Below, in pieces: positions 1-11,100 of a stretch of DNA of 64,000 nucleotides; within the stretch, counting starts at the first letter, position 1; every line of letters begins with the position of its first letter. Source of the stretch: Bathymodiolus brooksi. Taxonomy: Eukaryota > Mollusca > Bivalvia > Mytilida > Modiolidae. The stretch covers positions 27,075,034-27,139,033 of the forward strand of contig OY804575.1 of the NCBI GenBank assembly GCA_963680875.1, in the 5' to 3' direction. The notes under the pieces were generated by a model. The model did no database searches and was not told the DNA's origin. It saw nothing but the letters and a program-made list of their open reading frames with translations. The position numbers and the translations under genes were made by a program.

Positions 1-1315
1 GCAGGATTAGCAATCTTTTCATCAATAAATAAGGTTTAAGGAACAAATTATCAGGTATTTTGGTAAAAAAAACACCTAATCAATGTTAAATAAACAATCC
101 TACAGGTAAGAAAATAAAAGTTGGATAACTGGGAAGACACCTTATTTATGACATCAAATTATGTAACAATCACCATTACTAAATCTCACACCATTTCAAT
201 GTGTGTTATAGATATATAATTCAGAAGATAAAAAAAACCCAAGTCATTCTGATTCTAAAAACTTGCTTAAAAATACATGTATGCATAATTTCTCAATCTA
301 AATATGAAAACAAAATCCTAGGTTTAATAAGAATATCCATTACAAGTTGCATAGTAACCCACAAATAATAAAAAAAAAACATTTATCATATAATCCAATA
401 TTAAAAGGAAACTCAGGACCAAAATTAAAAGCAGAAATATCCTTTATCTCTGAATATCAGATGCAAGCCCCACTGGAATTTTATTTTTCTTTTAATCTAA
501 AATTTTACAAATATTACAACTGGTTATTTATCAGTTAATTTCTCTTTTTAAACTTGTATAAAAAATCTTCATGAGATATCTATGTTTTGGTTTATATAAA
601 ATATATAAAATATTTCTTAATCTTATGGGAATCAGAATGACTTTCATCAACAGAAACAAAATATATAATTATGACCTACAATGTACCTTCATGTGAGTGA
701 CAAAGTTGGATGTGGTCTTTACTGAACCAGATATCAATGCTGTACAATGCTTACAGGAAGCTTTTACATTTCCACAAGAATCAAGAGGTATGATGAAATG
801 AGATAACACTGAGGACATAGTGATAGTCTTCAGAAGTCTTTCAAAGAAGCAATATCATAAATGAAATTTTGAAAGTTGTGTCAGAATATTTATAAATGTT
901 AGAGCTTGTTGTATTTTACACAAGCCGACAAACTGTTTTCACTGAAATATTGAAACCCTAAAGAAATTGAAATTGAGATATTATTTGTTTTGATATCAAC
1001 TCTTTGAAGTCATAATTAATGCTTAATATATTTTTTTGTAGCTGTGATAGTTTTGATTGCAATTTAATAGACTAATATCTTTTGATCATGTTGTGATTGC
1101 CACCTTATTTAATAGATATTTTTGTGGAGTTTTTAACAATTGAATTTCATATCATATGTTTTTATTTAGATGTCAATAAACTTTCTATTTTTTCTAGTAA
1201 ACCATTCTACATTATTTGTTTAATAAATTTCATGAAGAAAATTCATTTACATAAATCATACATTAAATATCTAAGGAGATACATGCTTCAGTTAAGGCAA
1301 AATGATGAAAAGTAA
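1..1315. other. AT-rich stretch with no recognised gene
   Basis: Very AT-rich DNA with short open frames only. I see no splice-flanked coding-looking exon, no tRNA or rRNA, and no clear transposon end. It may be intergenic or belong to an intron or UTR of a gene starting outside the window. Confidence 0.4.
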
Positions 1316-1486
1316 TCTAAATGTAATCGGAAAGTTATCAGGATTACAGGGTCAAAATGAATGTAATCGATTACATTACGATTACATGTAATCAAAAAAA
1401 AGTTTGATTACAGATTACATCCAATTACATGAAAAAATGTAATCGATTACAACTGATTACAATTACAATTACGATTACCCCATGTC
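1316..1486. repeat. Cluster of GTAATC / GATTAC motifs and TAATCGATTA palindromes
   Basis: About a dozen copies of the hexamer GTAATC or its complement GATTAC lie within 170 bp, several joined head to head as GTAATCGATTAC. Such motif clusters occur as subterminal repeats of hAT-type DNA transposons, and the half-site also resembles a homeodomain site. I see no terminal inverted repeat or target duplication, so the class is a guess. Confidence 0.5.
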
Positions 1487-1492
1487 TGGAGA

Positions 1493-1803
1493 CAGACGAC
1501 ATAGTTAAATTTTATATAGCCCTTCTGGATTTTTTTCCAGCTACTTTATAAATGAAGTAAATTTTTAGCATTACAAAAAGTATGGTTCAGTAGGTAGGTT
1601 CACTGTTTTTGGTACTTACGTGTTTAAAAGCAAACTTTAGCATCTTTTACAGATGTCACGCTGTAGTCTTGTTTATGTTCCATAAATAGAAACCGGAAGA
1701 CATGTCAAAAATAATGCGTGCACTGTGGAAATCAAAATAAAATGGATAAAATGAAAACAGATGACGCACGAAAACACATACCGTGACGGTACGATTGCGA
1801 GTA
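1493..1803. repeat. Dispersed repeat, second inverted copy at 44238-44567
   Basis: The segment containing GTGCGTCATCTGTTTTC, ATTTTTGACGTG and TCTTCCGGTTTC (minus-strand reading) reappears inverted near 44.2-44.57 kb over its whole length with small indels. The family is not recognised. No open frame is conserved between the copies. Confidence 0.6.
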
Positions 1804-1856
1804 AACTGAAAAAAAATCTGTGAAATGTTATTGACGACTTTGGAACATAACCAACA

Positions 1857-1960
1857 TGACGTCATATGAAGACTTCCAGTTTGAAACGTAAAGATTAGAC
1901 ATTATTTGGCTTCATGTATGCTTCAAGTTTGATACAATTTAACTAAAATAAGTTTTCAAG
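1857..1960 (+). promoter_or_regulatory. Possible promoter / non-coding first exon of the GTSE1-like gene
   Basis: A perfect CRE palindrome TGACGTCA (1857-1864) and a CHR-type hexamer TTTGAA (1880-1885) precede a strong splice donor, TTTTCAAG|GTAAGC, at 1960/1961. Vertebrate GTSE1 is a G2/M gene, and CHR elements are known from that class of promoter. The sites are short and the region borders a dispersed repeat, so this is only one of two upstream candidates (see 3239-3275). Confidence 0.22.
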
Positions 1961-2069
1961 GTAAGCTTTTTAATTATTTTTGTGTATTGTTGTAAATATG
2001 ACATGTAGGATTTCACTTGGTAAATACCAGTTACAATTAACTTCCGGCAATGTGTTGCCATGGGATCCA

Positions 2070-2490
2070 TTCCGACTATACTGTTTGCGTGCCTTTAGCA
2101 CGAAGACTTTTGAAATTTTGTTCGTAATGGAAGGCACGACTAGTAAATTAATTTTATTATATCAATGTAAGATATGCCTTCGGAACGAAAACTTAATGTT
2201 TCTTTGTCTATGAAAATAAAGGGCGAATCAACTTCCGTCAAGGTGTTGCCATTGGGACACATTTGCAACATTTAATGTGGCCGTGCTGATTCATTCTTTT
2301 GTTCATATCAGGTGTGCCTTCGGCACGACGATTTTATTTCTTTATTCGTAGCGTTCGTGCCTTCGTCACGACACAAAGTTTATTATTTATTTCATTTACG
2401 AAACCTTCAATGACAACTCTGCCTTCTTCAAGTTCGAAAGTAAAACCCTGTTTTCTATTTGAATGATATAGTCGTGCCCAAGGCACGAAC
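2070..2490. repeat. Cluster of GTGCC-TTC-GGCAC palindromes
   Basis: Variants of GTGCCTTCGGCACGA occur near 2080, 2130, 2175, 2315, 2352 and 2472, in both orientations. The perfect copy near 2315 can form a 5-bp stem with a TTC loop. Spacing is irregular. The intervening text also repeats loosely (CTTCCGGCAATGTGTTGCCA near 2041 and CTTCCGTCAAGGTGTTGCCA near 2231), so this looks like a decayed tandem element. Confidence 0.45.
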
Positions 2491-2871
2491 ACGTAAGTTT
2501 TAATTCTCAATACAATTTTAAAGTCATTGTTTTATTTTATTTGTTTCGTGTTACTACAAAGATGTTCAATTACGAAAACAGGCAAATGGCTTAAGCTCCT
2601 CACACTTCCGCTTCCGATTTCAAAGTGTTTACAAGTATCAACCATGTTCGCTTCGCTCACAGTTGGGTTGATAAAAAAAAAATCAAATTGTATCATGAAA
2701 TTCTAAATGAAACCAATTGTCCATCTGTTGTCAATTCTATCATATGTTTTTATCTCAGTTTCTACACAACTCGGGTTAGTTTTACTTTTACTTTCCAGAC
2801 AGACTGACTCCGGCACTCTCATGCTCTTCTTCCATACGGTACATCCCCACATAATGAATCGGGGATCTCCC

Positions 2872-3840
2872 GTACTTGGCGATCGCAATACTGGTATACT
2901 AGTATTGTGCACAATACTAGTATAAAAATTTTGTACAATACTGGTATACCACTTCAGTAATGTAATTAAGATATTGGTATTGTAATTCAATTATGAAAAT
3001 ATGAAATTGCATGGATTTTTTGTAGTGTATTCGTTTGCTTCATATTAGGAGGTTCATGACATGACTCATGTCATCAACTGTTGAAAAGCATACTAGTAAA
3101 AGTACAAGTTCATTGTGTATCATTTTATTGGCATTTATAACATTGTATCAGTAATACATCACAATACACAACAATCATCATGATACGCTCCCTTTTTGGG
3201 AGTGTTAATGGTAGAAGTATGAATAGATACTATGGCACTTCAAAATCTTCAACAATATGGCTGCCAAACCGGAAATAAATTAAAAGAAAAATCATGTGAC
3301 CTAAACTGGAACTCTAGTCGATTTTTTTTTCAAATAAAAATGAAACAATGTTCGGTAGCGGATACGAAAACTGTTTGGAGTTTCAGGTGGTGTTATTTTT
3401 AAGCTTGATATTTTGTAAACGGGAAGAAAAATTACTGTTCTTCATGAGCGTTTCAGGTTACACCTGCCTCATATTAGTTCAACAACTGAACAAGATAACA
3501 AAAAGTGATGATAACATTAATTGTCCTATTATGAAATGTCTTAAAATAGGTTCTGTTCTGCTATACCATACTAAGTATCATGGCTGGTATAACATCTTTA
3601 TTCCCTGACTTCCCTAAGCAGATGTCCGTTATGGATAGAGTCGAGATTATTATACAGCGACACAAGAACAACTACTTCAAGAACTGGTATCGGGTATTGA
3701 CAATACCTATTTCCACAATACTTACTACAATACTATACACAAGTAAAATATATTTAAAAAAAAAATCACAATACTGGAACAAATTTGTATACCAGTATTG
3801 TGCACAATATTAGTATACCAGTATTGCGATCGCCAAGTAC
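2872..3840. mobile_element. 969-bp element with about 76-bp terminal inverted repeats
   Basis: The left end GTACTTGGCGATCGCAATAC (2872) is mirrored by the right end at 3840 (GCGATCGCCAAGTAC). Both ends continue inward as inverted copies for about 76 bp. The left arm contains a 26-bp perfect palindrome centred on GTGCAC. No transposase frame is seen between the ends, so it looks like a non-autonomous DNA element or two abutting inverted insertions. No target duplication was found. Confidence 0.6.
3239..3275 (+). promoter_or_regulatory. YY1/ETS-like promoter candidate inside the TIR element
   Basis: TTCAAA (CHR on the minus strand), ATATGGCTGCC (YY1-like) and ACCGGAAAT (ETS-like) stand in a row, a common arrangement for TATA-less cell-cycle or housekeeping promoters. 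A donor-like TTTCAG|GTGGTG follows at about 3384/3385. If used, the first GTSE1 exon would derive from a transposable element. Short motifs make this speculative. Confidence 0.18.
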
Positions 3841-4052
3841 AGGATCAGTACCTATCCCACAAAAGATGTGTGAGTTTGATTCCCTCGTGTTGGGGTTACC
3901 GTGTTTACTTGATAGACCACTATACATGTATTTTGTGTCACATGAGTCATGAATCATTTTTCCAAAATATGGTAACGTGGTAGATAAATTTTAAAAATGG
4001 TGGGGTGAGAATTTTTTTAAATAGCATGTACCATATTGTATTGCTATACTTG

Positions 4053-4317
4053 GGTCCATCATGGTCGTGATCATATTGTAGTTGGATTTACAACTACCTA
4101 TGCAATCATTGCCTATCACCACTAAAGTTGTGAGTTTGAACCCTGTTCATGGCGAGGTGTACTCGATACAACATTATGTGATAAAGTTTGTCAGTCACTT
4201 GTGACGGGTCAGTGCTTTTCTCAGTGTACTCCAGTTACCTCCACCAATAAAGCTGACTGCCACGATATAACTGAAATATTGTTGAAAGTGGAGTTAAACA
4301 CCATAAACCAAACCTAA
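4053..4317 (+). mobile_element. tRNA-headed SINE (family II) with 9-bp target duplication
   Basis: The head TGGTCGTGATCATATTGTAG with a B-box-like GTGAGTTTGAACCC is followed by the conserved tail GTTGAAAGTGGAGTTAAACA. CTATACTTG flanks the copy on both sides (4044-4052 and 4318-4326). This supports retroposition on the + strand. Confidence 0.8.
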
Positions 4318-4362
4318 CTATACTTGTTTTTTTGTTTTTTTTATTATTAATCTTGTTGAGAA

Positions 4363-4633
4363 AGGGCCTGGGTGGTTCAATGAGTTAGGTAGTTAGAATA
4401 CCTCACAACTCATAAAAGCCTATCACCAATACGGCGTGAGTTCGTGCCCGGCTTTGTAAATTGCAAAAAAGGGTGCACTCGACTCGCACCCGCAAGTGAT
4501 AAAGTTTACTAGTTGCTTGCCCATGGTCGGTGGTTCTCTCCGGGTACTCCGGCTTCTTCCACCACTAAAACTTGTCACTATGAAATAGCTGAAATATTGC
4601 TGAAAGTGACGTTAAACACCAAAAATCAAATCA
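4363..4633 (+). mobile_element. tRNA-headed SINE (family I) with perfect 14-bp target duplication
   Basis: The copy starts with a tRNA-like A-box region (CTGGGTGGTTCAATGAGTTA) and a B box (GTGAGTTCGTGCCC), and ends with the tail GCTGAAAGTGACGTTAAACA plus a TCAAA-rich end. AATCTTGTTGAGAA is repeated exactly at 4349-4362 and 4634-4647. The undamaged duplication implies a relatively recent insertion. A sister copy is at 22103. Confidence 0.85.
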
Positions 4634-5191
4634 AATCTTGTTGAGAATTGACTTCCGAATAAATTTTCTACTCTGTATCTCCATCAAATATCATCACATG
4701 TCCATTCCTTACCCTTTTGCATTGAAAGTTATATACCAATATTACTAAACTCACAAGGTACCAGAAAATCAGTTATCTCGTATGCTCCCCTTTACTGATA
4801 TGTCACGATGTGGGAGATCTCAGGAAATACCATTACAGGTCACGTGAGAGCCCCAGAGGGAGCTTATTCTTCTCTCATGAATATATAATCAGGGATGCTT
4901 TTAGTTAAAAAAATTATGAGTACAGGACACATTTCTGAAAATATTTGGCAAATCCCAACATTGTAAAAATCTAAACATTTTTAAACTTTAGTGAGTCCAG
5001 AACTCGTCTGGGTGAATTGCAAGGTTCGCTGTTATAATGATATGATAAATATGGTTATGAAATTTTTCAGCCAATCAGATTGCCTGTAGTATGCCAAGCA
5101 GTTTATTAACACTTTCATATAGTCATGCGTAAATGCTTTTCTTCTTTTTCAGATTATCTGCATGTCAGGACTATAGATTAGATGTTGAAGT

Positions 5192-5198
5192 ATGGAAG
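5192..5198 (+). CDS. GTSE1: GTSE1-like coding exon 1 (start codon, residues 1-2)
   Basis: The exon begins at about 5153 after TTCTTTTTCAG and is 5' UTR up to ATG 5192. Coding is ATG GAA G before the donor GTAATA, leaving phase 1. This is the only start I found that joins the next exon in frame with a good Kozak context. A further upstream non-coding exon is expected because 5153 is an acceptor. Confidence 0.6.
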
Positions 5199-8100
5199 GT
5201 AATATTTGCATTTCAAAGGTGTTGATATGAATCAGAAAGTGGGGGAGCAAGCTTTTGAAGTGGATCAAAAAGTCTTTGTGTGGGGGAAGCTTATGGGAAG
5301 ACCAAAAACAAGAGGGGGGGGGCAATCTTTCAAAACTGCCAAACAAAGTGAAAGGTCAGCTGGCTTCTAAGCAAATTTATACCGAAAAAAAGGGTTGATT
5401 TGGTTTGGTTTTACACCACTTTCAACAATACTTCAGTTATATCGTGACAGTCAGTTTTATTTTTGGAGGAAACCGGAGGACGCGGAGAAAACCACAGACC
5501 TGTCGTAAGTCACTGACAAACTTTATCACATAATGTTGTACACCTTCCCCTGATTGAGATTCAAACTCACATTACATCAGTGGTGATAGGCACTGATTGC
5601 ACAAGTAGTTGTAAATCCAACTACCATACGATCACGGCCACGACGGCCCCTTTGAAAAAAAGGGGATTGTGAAAAACATACATAGCTACCAATACAATGG
5701 CTTTGTTGTCACACTTGTTAATATGGAGCTCCTCTTATCAAACTTCAAGTGTTATCAACTAATCTAAAATCAATAATAAAAGCTCTTTTTTTTGTGTTCT
5801 GTGAACAAAATAGAATATCATTCTATCTCTTACAGATTGTCCAATAGGCATACTTATTGATCTGTCAGAACCAACAGAAAAACAATCCCAGTTGGTTTCT
5901 ATTCCTTCACAAGAAGAAGACAAAGAGAATGTACATCCTCTCACAGGTTAGTCAGATCATGTTTATATGCAGTAAGGTTGACTTTTGTAGAAGGTTATTC
6001 TTGTTTATTCTGCAATTTTAAAACCTTATCATGACTACCTGATTTTTTTCGGAGAGGAAAGTTTCCCCTGACAGATATAACAAACCTACAACAAAGCCTT
6101 TGGTAGGTATTGTAAGTAAATATTCGTTCACACTATTGTCTTTTATCGCTGTTTGCTTTCATGATTTTTTAATGAGACCATTAATGATGACCACTAAATC
6201 AGATAGTTATTTGTTATCAAAAATTAATCAGCACTGATTAAGTTGAACATTTACATCTTCAAATCATTTGTTATATGCTGACATTCAAATATTGTGTTAA
6301 ATTCCATATCACTTCTCGTTTTAACGATGAGTGAAAAATAGAATTGTCAACAATTATATCTCTTTAAAGTAAATAAGGTATTGGTAGGCTGAAAAAAAGA
6401 CAAAGAATGTTGATACAGGCTTAGCAATTATTTTTTTTGTATTTCACCAAATAAATAAGATCTGATATGTGTGATTAATAAGTTTACTTTAAGCATATTT
6501 TATTGTCAAACAAATACAGACAAAGGATCAGACACATGTTATAAACTTATGAGGTCTTCTCCATTACATATAAATCATTAAGTAGACAATATATTACAAA
6601 AACATAACATTATTTCATTCATAATTATTTGAGAAAAATGACATAGTATTACAAGATATATTGTGATTGATATTGAGTCGTTGCCGTCAGATGAGTTAGA
6701 AGTACATAAACATTAGACTTTTAGTGTCTAGTATGTATCTATGAACAGCTGTAAAAAGTGAGCAGTTGACATCATATGCAAAATCTGAATTTCCATACAA
6801 TATATTGTTAATGGATATATCTAACCCAAGATCTCTAATATTGTTCAACATAACATTTCTCTGATTAACAAATAATTTACAGTGCAAGAAGTAGTGTTCA
6901 TTGTTTTCCACATAATTGTCACAATTACAGTAACAAGAATCGATCAGATTACATCTAAAAAGGTCACCTTTTAAACTACTACAATTTTGCCTTAAACGAG
7001 TATGCAAATACTTGCCAGACGTGAACCAAACGAAAAATATTTATGAGGTTTTACTGGATTGTTGTAGTAAGTCTTTAGATTTGAGTATGCAATTACTAGG
7101 TGAATCTCTGATATAATTGAGGTAAATTATTCCAGAAGAATAGTGGCTGGAAAAAATGAATTTTTATATAGGGTAAGACGACACTGGAATAGTGAAATTA
7201 TTTGCATTTCGTAAATTGTAGTTGTTTGCCTGGTTGACAGTCTGTGGCAATAAGTGTATATAAAGGCTTTCTATTTTTAATCATTTTCATTAAGATCAAT
7301 GTTCAAACCATAAATAAATACAAACATTACTTGTCTGTAAACTTGTACAAAGCATATTTTTATAAATAGTTAAATACAAACTTTACTTGTCTGTAAACTT
7401 GTACAAAGCATATTTTTTTTAAATGTTAATAGATTCCATAGAAATTGAAAGAAGTGCTGATACAGAAAGGAGGTTGAGTCTGACATTGAAGAGTTCTGAC
7501 GATATACAGAATCGTATATTACGTGATGTTACAGAACAGTCATTACCAAACAGTGCTAAGAAATGTCAAAGTCCAGGTACATTATTAAAGACTTGAAAAA
7601 ATTCTCACTGGAGTCACACACTGTTGTCAATTAGTGTCTTTTGTTTGGCATCATGTTTTTAGTAGATATTTTATCATCAGTATTTTTTTATATTAAGACT
7701 ACTGCAAGCTAAGGTTGTACTTTTAGTGGCCACTGAGGGTGAAAAATGAAACACCTTTAATCATTCCAAATTTTGATTATTTTTTTACACAAACATCATA
7801 TCTACAAGATTCTAACTGATCAGGGATAGTTTCCATCATTTTGATTGAAAAATGTATTTAACGATAATGCTGTCAAAAAATCTGTATGTAATGGGACAAT
7901 CACTTATGATTATTAATATTTTTTTTCCTCAAAAGACTTTATCAATTGTTTTATTATATTTTGAAATCAGAAATAGTTTGCTTTCAACACTATAGAACAA
8001 CCATTGCTTTTGGGTAAGATTTCTTTTTATAATTTTCCCATTCTTCAAGCTGCCTCAAAATAACTGGAAAAATTGTTGATTTTTTCTCTTTAAAAATCAC

Positions 8101-11100
8101 ACAAGCTAAACTATTCTTCATTTAATATAGTGATTATGAAATTTTACTACTCTTTTAACCAATGAAAATAATTATTAAGATATCTGCTATATAAAATTCA
8201 CAATTGACAAATGATGTAAATGTGAAAGTATGTTTAATATATGATATGTTGGATGTCATGTTCCTTGCATCTATAACACAACTTGTAGGAGCACCTAAAG
8301 TGCAATAGCTTGTACTGAGTAATCATTGGTGGCCACGTTAAGGGATAAATTTTCTTACAAATGTACCCTATTCATTATATGATCCTCTTTTTTCCTTGTG
8401 CCAATTTAAGCTTATGCCCATATGCCCTGTTCACATACTTGACACTTAACAGCAATCAATAACCTTAATCTTAATTTATCTTTTCAAATATTTTTATTAA
8501 AAAATAAAGAAAGAAACTTGTTTGGTAAATACCAGTAATGTAATTTTTGACATTTTCAATATATAAGTACAAAGTTAGCCAAAGTGAAATATTTAAGCAA
8601 TGTACTTATCCAAATACAATGTACTTCATAAAAATAATTTCAAAAATTAATTGTTTACGCTTGTTTTGTTAGTAGTATAGAATTTGTTGTTCCTATAATA
8701 TTGTCTGATATACATATAGTTATAATTAATATACATTCTTTTTAGCCCTCAGATTGATAGATGATGAAACATTTGATTTTGACTTGGCTGTGTCACCTGC
8801 TGTTGAGTAAGTATATTTATATCAACAATAAACTGTTTGTTAACATTTTAAACCTTTCTGTCTGAGTGGTATAAAATGGTTAGTGTGCTCACCTCCAGTG
8901 TAGTAGATTATAGATTCAGTCCTAGCTCCAGTTAAACCAAAACGTATAAAATTGGTACTTGCTGTTTCTTTGCCATGTAAACAGTATTAAGTAGTAAAGA
9001 GCAAATACTGTTTGCCTTGGAATCAGAATTATAAGTGGAGAAACATGGCTACATGTGGACCTTTATTACAGTGAACTAGCCCTATAAAAATGATTCCATA
9101 AAAAAGCATGGTAAGGTTGAAAAATTGCTCACATGGGGCTGGGGGTCACCCACACTCACTGAACATTTTATACATGTCTGTAATAAATCGTTAGGCTGGG
9201 GATCACCCACACTCACTGAACATTTTATACATGTCTGTAATAAATCGTTAATCAAAATTGTAAAGAATCTATTGTGTTGATTGTTTAAGACAAATTTGAT
9301 GTTCCCTGGTAGACCATTACTGAAAATTAAGTGTATTGATTGATTGGTGTTTAACACCAACTTTATCAGTATTTAAGCTATATCATGTCATGGTACCGGG
9401 TAATTAAGTATAACATATTTTACTGTTTAAATTCTATATTTTGCAAGTAACAAATTATGCATTCAGAGACAAGCATATTTGCTTATATAAATTAAGTGCT
9501 CTCTAAGATATAGAACAGATAAAAACAGATACATGTAATAAAATTTGTTTTACAGTATTCATTGTTTCATTTGTTTATGTTATTTTCAGAGCTGAAGTCG
9601 TGACAAACGAAGAAGAGGATGAAATATTTTTTGGACCTGTTTGCTTTACAGAGCGTCTAAAGGAAGCAGTTGTAAAAGAGGAGGAAGTTCCCCCTTTGAG
9701 CCCTCTTAATGCCAAACAGTTTGCTTTGATGGTGAAAGAAGCTAATTATGTGGCTTATAGGATAAGAAATTCAAAGACGAGTTCAGGCTCGGAATCTTCT
9801 CCTGAAGGATCAAAAACATCCTGTCCCTCAGCTGATGAGGAAATATCCCCATCAATACGAAAACATACACGGTCTGGTACATTTACTAAATGTCCATTAG
9901 AACTGCTACCAGAAGAAATAAGGAAAGTTTTACCGGTCATTGGTGATTCTGAGAAAGCAGCATCAAATGCTAATGATTGTCAAAAGACATTGTTAACAAG
10001 CACTGAAGAACACCATGCTTCTGAAATTGTCAGTACAAATAAAGTTGATGAGAAAAGCAACATGAATACTGTGCAATCGAACGTGAAACGACCTTCTATT
10101 GGCAGAATACAACAGCCATCTAAATTTCAGGGATCAAAATTATCCAAACCAACTAGTATTAAGGTACTTATTATGAATCCAATGCAGTATAATTACACAA
10201 TTACAGTTGATATTTGTGTTTTTATGCTTCACGAAATTATATTGGGAGGAAACCTCTGTCAAGAAGTATCAGTTTTATTTATTAAACAAATTGTTATTCA
10301 TTTACAGTCTGGGATTACTAATGATAATCAAATACAAGTCGTATTCAATTTTGATGATGTTGAATTTACCATTGCTGAGTTATTCCCCTGGAAAATGTAA
10401 ATGGCAAAAAATGTGTTAGTGGATGATAGCTTCAGTGTCATGCGACACAAATCATGTTTATTTTATATGCTTGCTAATGACAATAAAATATAGGTCATAT
10501 TAGATTTTGATGACGATGCCTTTTAACATGAGGAAGTTATGTCCATTGATAATACAGAAAATATTAAATTATTGGTTTCCAGAAAATAACTTTGATTCCT
10601 TTGACACAAATTATCATGAATTTGTATTTTTGTACTTTTTATAAATTAAATACTGGTCATTTGAGATTTGATGCCCTTTAAGAGGAAACTGGTTTTTAAG
10701 AGAAAAATGAACTACACAAAAGAAAAATACAAACTTTTGCACTATAATGCATTTGTTTTCAGTTATATAAAAAAGATAGGGTTGATATTGTTTCAAATGA
10801 ACACTTTTGCAGTATAAATAAATGTTTACATTTCATGTATCTTGATGATAATTGAATGTTTTAATTGTTGCATATATTAAAGAAATAGAAATAAGTTTGA
10901 TTACAACAATGACAATGTAGTAAACACCCATTAATTCTTAATCATGTTATATTTTTTTCATGTATCAAATCTGTTGTTTTTCTCTCACTAGTATGCTAAT
11001 AGCTGTGAAAGTTTAGATAGCAGGACCAGTGGACATGAATCTGACAGCAATTGTAGTGTAGCTTCAGATAGCAGTGATATAGTCTTATCTAAAAATAATC

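Noticed and set aside
3348..3608. 86-codon plus-strand frame upstream of GTSE1 as its first coding exon
   Set aside because: It lies inside the 969-bp inverted-repeat element, and its possible donors do not give the phase needed at 5836 without creating stops through 5153-5198.
5153..5198. Fully coding exon reading LSACQDYRLDVEVWK
   Set aside because: That frame exits in phase 0 and meets TAG at once in the next exon; starting at ATG 5192 gives the correct phase 1.
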